Below are positions 50,801 to 61,669 of a DNA stretch of 64,000 nucleotides, piece after piece. Position 1 is the first letter of the stretch; the number at the start of each line of letters is the position of its first letter. The stretch is from NCBI RefSeq assembly GCF_036417845.1, contig NC_089981.1, positions 9,193,501-9,257,500 on the forward strand, written 5' to 3'. The notes under the pieces were generated by a model, which worked only from the letters and a program-made list of their open reading frames with translations, was not told the DNA's origin and did no database searches. The stretch is from Apteryx mantelli (taxonomy: Eukaryota; Chordata; Aves; Apterygiformes; Apterygidae). The position numbers and the translations under genes are program-made.

Positions 50801-51259
50801 TCCATGGGATGAATCAGAAACCAAGAGAAAGACACTAGAGCTGATGCCAGGTCCCAGCTTCTCTGAGCAGTCAATTCCGATGCACTGGGGCAGGAAGGTA
50901 AGCATTTCTGGGATAGGTTCAGCATTTCCTTGCCATCATTAATGCTTTGGGATGTTCTCTGTCTCTGCTGTTCCATCTTCATGTCCTCTCTCACAGACAT
51001 CTACACACACACACGATCACTGCGTAGAGTTACCCCCTCCTCATCTCCTGCTCCTCCCTCTCTATAAGTAGCAATGTTTCCTTCTGCTTCTCTTTTTTAC
51101 TCTGTTGAACTGCCTCACCCTGTCTTCCTGCTTCAACCTCTCCAAATTTCTGCATGATTTTGCCTTCTCCTCAACATGTAGCATCTTGCTGTTACCTTCC
51201 CAGACATCAGCCATGCATACTCCGTGAGCGATAGCTGTCCCAGGCCACAAGGCTGTAAG
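47801..51259. other. Non-coding stretch; one unsupported 206-codon frame
   Basis: No family is recognised. The plus frame 50014-50634 (206 codons) is long for chance but has no motif, signal peptide or membrane segment, and an antisense frame of 187 codons overlaps its end. Pyrimidine-rich runs lie near 48980-49120. A nearly exact doublet of TGACAGTACA occurs at about 48127-48146. Confidence 0.4.
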
Positions 51260-51266
51260 TATAAAA
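51260..51266 (+). promoter_or_regulatory. TATA box upstream of the MRGPR-like gene
   Basis: TATAAAA lies 109 bp before the chosen ATG. A strong pyrimidine tract and TTGCAG acceptor follow at about 51285-51306, so the box may instead lie in the last intron of a 5' untranslated leader. Confidence 0.4.
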
Positions 51267-51368
51267 GCAGTGTATCAGTCACTAAATTCCCCTCTGTCTC
51301 TTGCAGAAACAGAGAGAAGAAGAAACTTTCTCCATTTTGGTTATTTCATAGTGACTGATCAGTTCATA

Positions 51369-52200
51369 ATGCTCTCCTTTCAAAGCAGTTCAAGCCTGGC
51401 TGAAGGGACTAATTACAGTGGGACTGTGCAAAAGGCAGGGCCGTCATATGCTCTCCTCAAGTTCATGGAGAGCTTCTGCCTCATCAGCTCTGCCTCTGGC
51501 ATGGTGGGAAATGGCATGGTCCTTTGGTACCTTGGCTTCCGCATCCAGAGGAACCGCTTCACTGTCTACATCCTGAACCTGGCTGCCGCTGACTTTGGCT
51601 ACCTGCTCTGCATTGCCATCAAAACAGTTCAGTGCCTGATGCACTTCAATGTGGGAGTGCAGTTTGGGATAGCCCTCTTCCTGGATCTTTTCATGTACAG
51701 GACTGGCTTGTATCTCCTGACAGCCATCAGCATTGAGAGGTGCCCGTCTGTCCTCTGTCCCATCTGGTGCCGAAGCCATCGCCCAAAGCACTTGTCTGGC
51801 ATCATCTCCGGCCTGCTCTGGAGCCTCTCGCTGCTGCTGAACATGCTGGGGTAAGTTTCTTGCACTGTTCGCCTCTCTAGCAACTGCCACATACTCCTCA
51901 TCACCATTGGAGTCCTGGACTTCCTCTTCTGCACGCCCCTCATGCTGGTATTCAGCCTCACCCTCTTCCTCAAAGGCAAGTGCAGCTCCCAGCACCTCCA
52001 AACAGGCAGGCTCTTCACCCTGATTATGCTGACCATCCTCTTCTTCTGCTCGTTCTGAAGGGGATGGAAACACACAGCCACACCACCAAGTCCATACTTG
52101 TCAGTTCCCAGCACACTCTCCTCCCTAAGATGCAGGTGCAAATCCCAGGCTAAGAGGTTTCGGAACCTCTTGAAGCCACAGAGGGCTGCACTGATGCTCC
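51369..52200 (+). pseudogene. Mas-related G-protein coupled receptor (MRGPR), disrupted
   Basis: Opens MLSFQSSSSLAEG with an NYS glycosylation site, then TM1 (GMVGNGMVLWYLGF), TM2 (LNLAAADFGYLL), TM3 and the family signature AISIERC followed by PIWCRSHRPKHLS, where most receptors have DRY. TM4 is LLWSLSLLLNMLG, after which TAA stops the frame at 51852-51854. The same frame continues with clean TM5 (VLDFLFCTPLMLVF) and the start of TM6, then TGA at 52056-52058. A C-tail trace, KRFRNLLK followed by RAAL, appears in another frame near 52155-52195; TM7 is missing. Active members sense peptides and small ligands in sensory neurons or immune cells. The family is clear; the subtype is not. Confidence 0.85.
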
Positions 52201-52409
52201 TGTCGTCCGGGGCAAGTGCACTGCATTGGGTAGTGCTGCCCTGCCAGGGAGTGCTGGGCAAGCACCTAGGCAAGCAGCAGCCCCACTCAGAGCACTACCA
52301 TTCGACACCAGTGCTAGCAGCAAGGAGAGAGAGCAGGAGGGAGGGCTTTTCAAGTGAAAGGGTAGAAGAGGTGGAGGAGCAGGAGCACCTGGGCAGCAGC
52401 CCTCTCTGA

Positions 52410-52949
52410 GGGGACACAGTGAGTCAAATGTAAAACCAGATCAGCAAAGGCTGTGTCCCTTGAGGGATGCTCACAGTTTTACAGCTCGGGTGGTTGTTTC
52501 CTTCGTAAGCGCTTAGCTGCCTTGGAGTTTCTCCAAAGTCTGGGGTAAAGTGTGTGTGGTGCCTTCAGCTGTTCGCTCTCGGCTCTTCCTGCTGCATCGC
52601 ACAGCACTGCCCTGCACAAAGGGGAAGGGCAGGAGTGCTCTCTCCTCCTGATTTTCTTGCCTGCTGTTTGCTTGATTTCTGTTTGCAGCGGGCAGAAGCA
52701 GGAAAAGAAAGATGACGCTCCCATGGCCGCTTGCTCTGCGATGGACGTCTGCCAACGGCCATCTGCCAGGGCAGCTTTTGGATCTGCGCTCAGAAGGGCA
52801 GGCTGTGACCAGCCTCTGGCAGCTCTCCATTGGGAAGAAGGCCCATTACCGCTGCCGATCCAGGCAAGCAAGCCTGGCAAGGGAGTTACCATTGCCCCAA
52901 GCCGATTTCTTGTGTTACAATGCCAGACACGAGCCTTTAAAGCAGTGCA
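52410..52949. other. Non-coding stretch before the CpG island
   Basis: No gene recognised. The words AATGCCAGACACGAGCCTTT (52920) and AATGCCAGGCACGAGACTTT (54026) recur either side of the CpG island, perhaps an old duplication. Confidence 0.4.
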
Positions 52950-53760
52950 ATGAACACGCTGCTCGCATCTGTGGCGAAGGCGCTGAGCCTCGGCGGGGCG
53001 AGCAGGAGAGCGCTGGGGAAGAGCAGCGCCCTGGGCTGGAGCGCCGCGGCTGCGGGGCACGCTAGCACAGGCTGCGGCCGGGCGAGGCGGGCCGGGGCAG
53101 CGGCGGGGCAGAGCGCGGGCGCCGGGCGGCGAGGCGTCGGGGCGCGGGGCCGCTGCGCGGAGCCGAGAGCGCGACAGGCGCGGCGGGGGCGAGGGTGCGG
53201 GGGCAGCCGGTGCCGTGGGCGCTGCAGCCCCGGGCAGGCTCGCAGCCTCGGCGGGGCTCGGGGGCGCTTCCCGCCGCGAGGGCGGCTCCCGGCGCGGAGC
53301 GCGGCTGCCGGCGGCGCTGGGGGTCGCGGCGGGTGGCGGCGGGTGGGGGCCGGGCGGGCGCTGCGGGCGGGGTTGGGCGCCGGGGGAGCCGGGGGCTGGC
53401 GCGGCTCGGCTCGGCTCGGCTCGGCTCGGCTCGGCTCGGCTCGGCTCGGCGCGGCGCGGCGCGGCGCGGCTCGGCTCGGCTCGGCTCAGCCGCCCGGGCG
53501 GAGAGCTGTGCCGGGAGAGCCGTGCCCGGCGGCGGAGCGGCTGCCGGGGGCGCTGGCGGGCCGAGAAGGGGGGCCGGGGCCGAGGCGAGGGGCCGAGAGA
53601 GCGCGAGCGCCGCTTGCCGCCGAGCGGGCGGAGGAGAGCTGCTGGGGGGGGGCGGCGGGCAGCAGGCAGCGCTGCGGGCTGAGACGTGCCCGGGCGCGGG
53701 GCGCCCCGAGCACAGCAAAGTGCCGCTGCCTGGGGAAGAGTTTTCCTCCCCGACGCTTGC
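52950..53760. promoter_or_regulatory. CpG island
   Basis: Very high G+C with dense, undepleted CG dinucleotides, in sharp contrast to both flanks. Such islands normally mark promoters. It lies downstream of the 3' end of the ATAD2-like gene and downstream of the MRGPR remnant, so neither is an obvious client. Several long overlapping frames on both strands are by-products of the composition. A first exon of an unrecognised gene or a regulatory RNA is possible. Confidence 0.7.
53398..53489. repeat. (GGCTC)n/(GGCGC)n pentamer repeat in the CpG island
   Basis: About ten GGCTC units are followed by GGCGC units and then GGCTC again. It is a potentially unstable, G-rich microsatellite in the centre of the island. 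Confidence 0.95.
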
Positions 53761-54173
53761 TGCAGCTTTGTTTTCCTTCTCTGAGAACCCCTGGGGGCGC
53801 GAGCAGGTCCGAAGAAGAATGACCTCTGCGCTGCCTTGCAACCTTGCCTAATAGACAACGGCATAAGCAGTAGCCCAGGCGGCGCCAGAAAAACCGCCTG
53901 TCACCGTTTGGGCAAAGATGGTCGAGTTTTCCCTTGCTTTCTTTTGAGAGAGGCACTGAGATTACTTGGAAGACGTCCAGATGTGTGTAGGTCAAAGGCA
54001 CTGATGACCATTGGTCTCCTAAAAATGCCAGGCACGAGACTTTCAGGCAATGCACATGCGAAAGGAAGGCCAAACACCTCGATGTCAACAGATCATGTAT
54101 GTATACGCAATAGGTTTGGAACACTAACAGCAACAAACAGCCAGTAAGAAAGCTTGAAAGGATTTATATGAGC

Positions 54174-54179
54174 TTTATT
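54174..54179 (-). terminator. Poly(A) signal of the ATAD2-like gene
   Basis: AATAAA on the minus strand, about 140 bp after the stop codon. It is the first such hexamer downstream. Confidence 0.65.
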
Positions 54180-54319
54180 GGTATAGCCTCGCTATATTTG
54201 GATATATATACAAACAGATGTCTTTATATGATAACTACAGGCTTTCTTTACTGAATTGTGCACTGAGGACTAAACAGCAAATAATGAAAAAGAATGGCAG
54301 AGTAGAAGCACGTTTCCTG

Positions 54320-54361
54320 TTACTGAGCACGGGAGAAGTTTTCAATTTCTTCCTTCATTTG
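54320..54361 (-). pseudogene. ATAD2-like last coding exon
   Basis: A TTTTTAG acceptor is followed by QMKEEIENFSRAQ and TAA (54320-54322). The IENFS ending is characteristic of the family, and the stop is in the expected place. Confidence 0.88.
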
Positions 54362-54636
54362 CTAAAAAAAGATTTAAAAAGATAAAAAAGGAATAATAAT
54401 TGCCACTAAACACAGGCAAACTTGCTATAAGCTGGAATAGAAATGTAAAATCCTGTAGCTAGCTGCTTTGTATAAAATGAAAGTCTGAGTAGATGCCTTC
54501 CAGGTGGAAGTCAGCAACTCGTATGTAACACGGACTGCTAAGCAGGAAAGAGAGGAATAGCGAATAAGCAGGATATCCACTGTGCACAAGGAAGAAGTGC
54601 ACAACAGTGACAGGAAGTGCTGTGTAAGCAAAGTAC

Positions 54637-54765
54637 CTCTATCAACTGCGTTTTGTCATCGTCTTGCCGATGGCAGTAAACACACTGGCTGAGCACCAGG
54701 TGTAGTTTTTTGAGGTGGCGGATGTTGCAGTGCTTTGTTGCGTCGCCAACGACATTTAGCAGTTG
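54637..54765 (-). pseudogene. ATAD2-like exon: conserved C-terminal domain
   Basis: TTCAG acceptor and GAG/GTACTT donor, exactly 43 codons, reading QLLNVVGDATKHCNIRHL then LVLSQCVYCHRQDDDKTQLI. This matches the conserved C-terminal block of ATAD2-type proteins and is open. Confidence 0.9.
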
Positions 54766-55197
54766 CTGAAGAAAAAAGGGAGACAGTACAAGTTTGCGTT
54801 AGCACAAGAACATTTGAATAGGCTCTTGATGTGTTCAGACACAAAAGAAAATGGTCCCCCACAACTCGCATCCTCCTTCCTTGTATGGCTAAATAAAGAA
54901 GGAGTGAAACGTCCAAGACCAGACTAAATATCGCAGCAGCTTTCCATGGAGGAAATGAGCTGCTGTGTCCGACTTGCGAGAAAAAGCAAGGCTCCAGTTT
55001 CAGCTAGCATTGTGCTGCTCCTCAGGCTATCAATCACCTCCACGATCCTAACTGCAAGTGAACTTCTCTGAGAACAGCAGGAACTGCCATGGCCCGTTTT
55101 GTAGTAAAGGACAGCGGCTGCCACAGCAAAGGCCCTCTTGCCTCAAGGGTCGTCAGCAGAGCGGGAAGCAAAGGTGGATCAGTGAGCTCCAACCTAC

Positions 55198-55307
55198 CCT
55201 GAGAGAGATGCTGGTTTCCTTCTCAGCAGGGGGTGAGCATTTCCTCCTCTTCTCTGCTAGGCTCTCTGAGGGCGATGCGTTCCTCCTTCGCTTTTGTCTG
55301 CAGGCAG
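55198..55307 (-). pseudogene. Possible ATAD2-like exon: basic C-terminal linker
   Basis: TGTGCAG acceptor and AGG/GTAGG donor enclose 110 bp with a Lys/Arg-rich stretch (QKRRRN, EKRRKCSPP) similar in character to the nuclear-localisation region after the bromodomain. Assignment rests on composition and position only. Confidence 0.45.
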
Positions 55308-56189
55308 CTGCACAGAGATAGGAGAAAAAGCAAGCCAAAGCATTAGCTAAGCAGTTCTGTCTGCACAATCTAGCACCGTCGTCTTACTTGGTGCACAAGG
55401 GAAATGGTGAGAGGGACTGAAGTACCATTGTGCTGGCTCACTACATGCATGTGTTGAGGGAGAAAGGGCAGCAAGCGAAGGGAGTCCAATTGTTATTAGA
55501 ATTAAAAAGCGCAAGAACTATTAGATTATATCATGCATAAAAGAACGCCCTTGAAGATTTTGTGCACAGAGCAGACTGTAGACCGAAGGCATGAGCACAA
55601 AGCAAGGTCATAAGCTCAGGTGGCTTCGTCTCTCATCACAGGAAGTACAAGAGGTGAGAAGCAGAAAAGTCTTTGGAGACAAGCTCTCCTTCCCCTGTGT
55701 TCCAAAAGCAGACGTTGCCTAAGCCTCACAGACAGACGGCCATGACTTGGTGCGGGGGTGGCGGGCAGGAAGGCAAGAGGGAGAGGAAGAGAAAAAGGAA
55801 GCAAAAGCAAAGGAAAGATCCTCACTGTTTCCTATTACCATACGAACTTGTGGAGTGTTCAGCAACTGCTCTAAACAACATGTTACATTTGAGGAGTTAG
55901 CCGTTGCGGGGCCATCGAGGCCAGTGTTTTACAGTGTGAGCCAAGCTCTGTGGCTGGGCTTTATTTCATAAGCATGTTGAGTGACTGTCCTGGGGACTGA
56001 CCTCACGTGCTGCACCTAATTTGGAAATGGAATGCCTTTGGCATAAAGCCACCGGCATCACCAAAACCAGGTATGCCATGACAAGAGGGAAGATATCAAT
56101 GTCATTGGCATCTTATCCAAAAAAGGAAAAAAGAAAAAAAGAAAAAAGGAAGAAAGGACTTGCCAGTAGAGAGGGGTGTACTGGACTCT

Positions 56190-56310
56190 GCAGGCACCGC
56201 TGGCCATGTCTCGTCCCCTTGCTCCTCGAGCTGCCTCTCCTCCTCCTCTCTCAGCAGTCGAGGCTCAGGTGGTGATGCCACAGGCAGGAGGACTTCCCGT
56301 GCCTGACAAG
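56190..56310 (-). pseudogene. ATAD2-like exon: linker before the bromodomain, 3' edge lost
   Basis: With the acceptor TGACTGAAG it continues in phase as CQAREVLLPVASPPEPRLL and EEERQLEEQGDETW. In intact relatives this leads into the bromodomain. Here similarity ends right after DETW, no convincing donor is present, and a purine-rich AAG tract follows at 56110-56160. The left boundary is approximate. Confidence 0.78.
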
Positions 56311-56457
56311 CTTCAGTCAACCAGAAAAGGTTAGCCAAGTGATGATGCGCGGACACAAGCAGAGTAAACCTTCGTGACAGGAAATCTATTACCAAAGCAA
56401 ATGCCGAATGGCTGCTAAGCTAGAGATAGCAACGCTGTGTTTGTAGAATAGGCTCAC

Positions 56458-56593
56458 CTGCTTTCTTTTGTGGTGCAGCAGGCTTAGCAGCTTGCTGGAC
56501 AAGCAAGTCCTCGAAAAACTTTCTCCCTTCCTCCTCGCTAGGTGACTGGACATTGAAAACTTCTCCATAAAGCTCAGAAAATAAAGCTCGTAC
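56458..56593 (-). pseudogene. ATAD2-like exon: end of second AAA domain
   Basis: CACCTCAG acceptor and CAG/GTGAGC donor, 136 bp, reading VRALFSELYGEVFNVQSPSE, then GRKFFEDLLVQQAAKPAAP and QKKA. Fully open in phase 0. Confidence 0.9.
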
Positions 56594-57071
56594 CTGAGGT
56601 GGGAGGAGAAAAGACAGCGCAGCCGTAAGCCCCCCCCCCCCCCAAATTTGTGTTCTGCTCCACAAAGATGAATTCCTTTTCCAGTGAAGCTGAGGAATGC
56701 TTTGAATAAGGGAGAGACTAGAACAAGTTTGCTTCTTGGCCTTAAAGGCAAGATTGTAGTGGGTCAGCAGGGCAATTTAGGGCATCTTCTTTAAGGAACA
56801 CCTCTAGGATTAAAGCTCTGTGAAGCGACCCGAGGTTCCAGTGCTCCAAGGGAGGACACTGAGCATCTCCTAGGTTGCCTGTTTTGGATTTACTTGCCTT
56901 GCTGCCCTTCATGTTGAAGCCTTGTGGCAACTGCAGAGGGAAGAGATGCCAGCAGGGTGCCCTAGTAATGCCGGTGTTGAATGGCTTAGGAGAGCACAGT
57001 ATTTGGGTGCTTAATGGAGTGATAAATTAACATGAGGCTGAAAGAAGCCGGGAAGGCAGTGAGAGAAATAC

Positions 57072-57256
57072 CTCGGCGGGAGATCTGCATGGCAAACATC
57101 CGACGTAGCGAGCAACAGCACTGGAGCATATGCTGGAATGCCCTCTAGTAATGTTGTGAGCGTAGCTGTCAAGGTGAGTCCAGCAGCCTCCCACCAGGCA
57201 TGGATATGTGGAATAGAAAGGATGCTCGGTGCTGTCCTCTGGGCTTCTCGGATCAA
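57072..57256 (-). pseudogene. ATAD2-like exon: second AAA domain, frame problem at its end
   Basis: Reads LIREAQRTAPSIL, IPHIHAWWEAAGLTL, LLEGIPAYAPVLLLATSD and HADLPP. It ends CCGCCGAG/GTATTT, leaving two bases, while the next exon requires phase 0 to give VRALFSELYG. One base seems to be missing in the LPEE-type stretch. Confidence 0.88.
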
Positions 57257-58091
57257 CTAGTCAAAAGGAAGTTTGGAGAAGACTGTTGAAGCGGGTAGCA
57301 GAGGCTGCTGCTGAACAACAATGGATCAATCAAAATTGCCTGCAAAACGGGAGTGCACAAAGACAAAGCGTCCAAACAAGCCACCAAGAATAAGGTAACA
57401 TTGCTGCTTGGACCCAACTCCTTGGACATAGCTACACAGCGAGAGGCAGGCCTGAATCTCTGCCTGATTTCCAAACTGCTTAGATGTCAGGTAACTCGCC
57501 CAGAGCCTCACGCCCGGTGCGAGTGGCAGTGTGCTTGAAAAAACAGGCCCAGCCCTTCAGCAGGGTCCACATCAGTGTGGTGCCACTGCTACACCGCTCG
57601 AATCCAGCAAGTGTGTTCTTGCCTCTTCCCTGCGGTGTGATGAGAGAAGAGAAACCCTTTTCTTCCCCCCTCCCAAGCCTGGGTTGCATTTCAGTGTTAT
57701 AGAGGGAGGCTAGAGAAAGGGCATGACATGCAGTCAGGCTGAGGCAGAGGCGCCTCCTGGGAGCTACAGAGCCTGAAGAGGCAAGGGAAACAACTCTGGA
57801 GAGCCCACTGTCATGAGCAGCAGCTCTTGCCATGCAGAGGGCTTTATCAAGAGCGTCTTGGAGCTCCCTGAGCTGCTAGCAACATCCTTACTGTTTAGCC
57901 TGGAATGGAAAAGATGCTCATGCACAACGTCCTTCTTCTGCATTGTTCAGCGTACAAGAAAAGTGTTCTTTCAGCGCGAAATAAACACCACAGGAAGCAG
58001 AGGAAAGCCAGGCCACCACCATTAACCGCGGGAGGTCTGCCTGCTTCCCCTGAGTCTATTCATCCTGTGAGATTGCAGAGAGAAGAGGTAC

Positions 58092-58275
58092 CTGTGCGCA
58101 TCTTTCTTCGGGTGAGGTGCTGCTAGCAAAGAGAGCCGGCAGGTCCAGCACGTGAACCGCAAACCTCTCCAGCGCGTGTATTAGTGCAGGCGCCAAGTGG
58201 GAACTTTGCCCGTACCCGGGCTCTCCAGCGATTAAGAACCTGGGCCTGTGACATGCTGGCTGGCAACAAGCATTG
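58092..58275 (-). pseudogene. ATAD2-like exon: second ATPase-like domain
   Basis: Reads NACCQP, then RPRFLIAGEPGYGQSSHLAP, LIHALERFAVHVLDLPALF and SPEERCAQ. The GEPGYGQ loop takes the place of Walker A in the inactive second AAA domain of the family. 184 bp, ends in phase 0 at CAG/GTACCT. Confidence 0.92.
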
Positions 58276-59431
58276 CTAGGAGCGCAACTGCAAAACAAGA
58301 AGTTTGCAAAGGAAGTGATCAGTCAAGACACAGATGTTCAAGGTGTTGTTCTTTGTCCAGCACACACTGGTCTGGATCTCTTCCCCCCGGCCGTGAGGCT
58401 CTTATGTTCAGGATGTCTTGACCGAGCAGCCTTGAGGCCTCTGCCTTGGTCAAGTTTAGGTGCAGGGGGTCCACTGGAAATGGAGAAGGTGGTCAGGAAG
58501 GAGCAGAAGAACCTTGTGGGAAAAGAAATGCCGTGGGCTCTGAAAGGCCTTAGCTCTATCTAACAAAGTGCAAAACATTCCTGTGAGTCCATAGAACTGG
58601 AGGATATTTATTAGATTCCTTCATTCAGTTGGTTTCATCTTTCCTTATGTGCTGTCTCCTAGATTGCAAATACAACTTTCTCGTGGTTTTTGCTCTGTTA
58701 TCATGGAATACGTCTGTGAATAGCACCATTTTTTTCCTTTTTTTTGCCCTCCCAGTACTGCAGGACCTTTTCTGGCTCAGGCCAAGGAGCCTAGAGACTG
58801 GACCAAGTTCTGTGGGTCAGAAGCCTTCCTGAGCAGCACAGTAAGAGAGAGTGAGAAAAATTACTGATGCAGCTGGGACCCCATAAGCTAACTTCTCCAC
58901 TGTGGGATTGAATTACTTTCACATTGCACTATCAAAATATGAATGTAAGCATAGTGGCTTAAAGATCGCAAATGAAGCCTTTTTTGCAGGGTTTTTATTA
59001 TGCTCTTTTAGCTGGCCATTCCTCAATTTTCTTGAGTCACTCCTGCATTCCCAATCTGGGAAGCTAGGTGACTCCACAAACCCACGTTGCATTTCTTTAG
59101 CTAAGAGGAGAGACAACACATTTCTTTGGCCTTGAATCCTTGAAGAACAGCATGCATGAAATCAGCATGCCCTAATTGTCTGTGGATGTCTTTGGTGGAG
59201 GAAAAGGAGGCTGGCTCCTTCCGGATGATCGGCTGGAGCTACTTGCTTTCCTACAACTGTAGCACCTAGTTATATCTCTGTGCTTCCTGCTTGCAGTTTT
59301 TGATACCAAAGCACCCTGGACTAACTCTTCTGTCCTCCCTCATCTAACGCCCCTCCCACTTGCAACGGCCACGACAGCTTGGAAAGCCCCAGCAATCGGA
59401 AGAATTTCAATGAAAGGACACAGGCAGTTAC

Positions 59432-59537
59432 CTGTTACAGTTAAGGAAGGTTTGCTTTTGCTGGCCAGGCCTTGGAGGAAACGGCTCATCTTCAGGACCA
59501 GAAGGTGACTCCTCATCACAGTCCATGCAGTCATTTC
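59432..59537 (-). pseudogene. ATAD2-like exon: acidic linker
   Basis: TTCTTAG acceptor and ACAG/GTAACT donor, 106 bp. An acidic stretch (DCDEESPSGPEDE) ends QTFLNCN, which joins in phase with NACCQP of the next exon. A related acidic scrap (SDEEIQG) lies near 59650-59670 but has no clear splice sites. Confidence 0.78.
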
Positions 59538-60001
59538 CTAAGAAATGAGTGGTACCATGAGAAGGCAAAAGACGCTTGTTAACTTTCCCGAAGAGTCTGC
59601 AACCTTCTCTTGCACTAAGACAGCTTCTAAATGTGAGCTGAAACCCGGGGCCTTGTATTTCTTCGTCTGAGGGGCATACGCTGAATGCCATTTTCCAAAG
59701 CCTTCAGTCTCTACAGAGCTCTCCTAAGTGTCTGGATTTGCGCAAGCTATGTTTTGCTAGCGGTGAAAGCTCCTTTTCTCCTTGCAAACGGGAAAGATGA
59801 TGCTGACAGCCTTCGGAAACTGGATGCTCGAGTGGAGAACATAGAGTTCTGTACTGTGAAGTGGGAGGAGTTCCCGGCTCTGCCCTCTCTACCATTCAGT
59901 TTCACCTCATCCTGACTGAAAGGTTTGTTTCTGTTGCTTGCACAAACTAGCAGTGTTTGCTTTGGGAGAGTTTTACGGCGGTGAAGGCAGTGAAGCCCTA
60001 C

Positions 60002-60316
60002 CTGGCTGTTGGTCCTGCTGGAGTGCAAGTGCTGCGTGGGGAAATACCCTCTGCCCGCCTTTTAGGAGTCTCTGTAGCGTGTTCTGAAGCAGTGGCTTGG
60101 AAAGGGGTGGCAGTGGTTGTCCAGGGGAAGCCACAGCCCTCTGTGAAGCTGGTGCAGTCTTCTGCATAGCCACAAGAAAATCTGTTGCTGTGATTTCAAT
60201 GGCAGCAACATCGATGTGCAGCTTGTGATTGCTTGTGTAGATCTGCGGATAGTGTCGATGCAAAGCACAGGGGGCAGCTTCAGCGCAGAGGGCTTGAATA
60301 TCGGCCCCGCAGTATC
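60002..60316 (-). pseudogene. ATAD2-like exon: lid end and linker
   Basis: 315 bp from a CTCAG acceptor, reading GYCGADIQALCAEAA (sensor 2 region), HRHYPQIYTSNHKLHID, VAMQKTAPASQRAV and LLQNTLQRLL to QRVFPHA. Open, with a CAG/GTAGGG donor. Arg is reduced in the CALRRRYPQ-type stretch (CALHRHYPQ). Confidence 0.92.
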
Positions 60317-60710
60317 CTGAGCAACAAGAGCAGAATCCAAAGGGATGTCAGTCTCAGGCAGCAGAAAGCAGTCAAGGACAGGCTTTGCAGAGGGACACTC
60401 TCAAAGTCTTTGCATGTGGCCCAAAGGGGAAGAGTTTCACGGGCAATGGCAAAAGAGTTCCTGCACTGCAGAGCAGTGCCCTGCTGGGGAGCTTGCATTA
60501 CGGGAGGCCCAGCGCCCTACAGCCTGTGCTTCGGAAGTAGGCCTCTGAGCCAACCTTAGCTCCTGAGGAAGATGCCCCCCAGAGCCTTCCATGTTCTCAG
60601 AGGCAAGGGAAGGCAAGGAGACAGAAGCAGCTTGGGTACTGCCTGGCACAAGCTCAGACGCTGTCAGGAGCCAGGCACAGGCAGGAACTCGGTGCGTTTT
60701 TTCATCTTAC

Positions 60711-60801
60711 CGACACATTTTTCAGCAAGCTCCTCAAGCAGTGCGTCCAGGGGCTTAGGGCTCCAGTCTCTGGTGTGGATCTTGAAAATCTCTTTTCGAG
60801 C
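60711..60801 (-). pseudogene. ATAD2-like exon: AAA+ small-lid start
   Basis: TTTGTAG acceptor and TCG/GTAAGA donor; 91 bp reading ARKEIFKIHTRDWSPKP then LLEELAEKCV, as in the lid subdomain. Confidence 0.9.
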
Positions 60802-61669
60802 CTACAAACGAGGTGGTCACACTGTGGTTTGTCTTAAGCCTCTTTCTCAAAAAGAAAATAAGCAATGTGCAGTCCCCCTCCCCCTGTCACATTCCCATAA
60901 TTGCTTGTCTTCCTCTGCTAAAGTTAAGAAATGTTTACATTCTAGTAACACACTGCCTGCTTTTCAAAGCTCGGTTCTTTTCAAGTAGATAGGAAGAGTA
61001 AGTACAGTAGTAGGAGCAAGAATTCTGACTCCAGCTGCTATCCTTGAACGAGCAAATGTCAAGCTGTGCCTATGTTCATCGCTGCTCTTTGCCAGAGCTT
61101 CAGTGAAGTGTTTCCTGTTTCTGTCCAGTATAGCGTGTTGTGCATTTTTCCTAGCCTTCAATCCAATAACCTTTTTCTCCTTTTCCCCACAAAATGCGAA
61201 CTAAAGACAAAAGAATCTGGGGTAGCCAGAAAAAAAAAAAAAGAAAAAAGAAAAAGAAAAAGAGCCGGAGCTCCCTGCTAATACCAGTAACAATGTCAGC
61301 TCCCTAAATGCTTTTGGGTGGCTCCCAGGATTGTCAGCCCGGCCACACTCAAGCCCCAGTTTTCCCCCGAGGCTTTCCCAAATGGAGAACTGAGAACAAG
61401 GCGGCAACCTCAGAAGGCAAGAGCCTAGGTGGACTCACTAACTAAGCAAAGAGCAAGCCCTTGGGCAAGGAAGAATGTCCATGTGCTCCAGGTGGAGTGA
61501 AACTCCTCTTTGCAAACTTCCTGCCAGTTGTGTGTGGGGAACCGGGAGGTGTGCAGCACATATACCACTTGTTTCCTTGCTCGCTCTCAGAGATGCTGTG
61601 GGGTAAGCCGGTTTTCTTGTCAAGCAAGGCTCTGTGCCAGTAGCAGGAAGGTTGACGAAACAGCCTTAC

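Noticed and set aside
50437..51000. 187-codon minus-strand frame
   Set aside because: No recognisable domain, overlaps another long frame on the opposite strand, and no splice or promoter context supports it.
52479..53864. A 461-codon minus-strand frame and overlapping 218-290-codon plus-strand frames
   Set aside because: They lie in the CpG island, are low-complexity (Ala, Arg, Pro, Ser or Gly runs from the pentamer repeat), overlap on both strands and show no domain. Long frames are expected where stop codons are rare.
54924..55124. Minus-strand 66-codon frame in the ATAD2-like region
   Set aside because: It lies between C-terminal exons, but I could not match it to the family and its splice sites are unclear, so I did not call it an exon.
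61200..61262. A-rich tract near 61230, considered as a retrocopy poly(A) tail
   Set aside because: The ATAD2-like exons on both sides are separated by introns with good splice sites, so the gene is not a retrocopy; the tract is a simple repeat in an intron.
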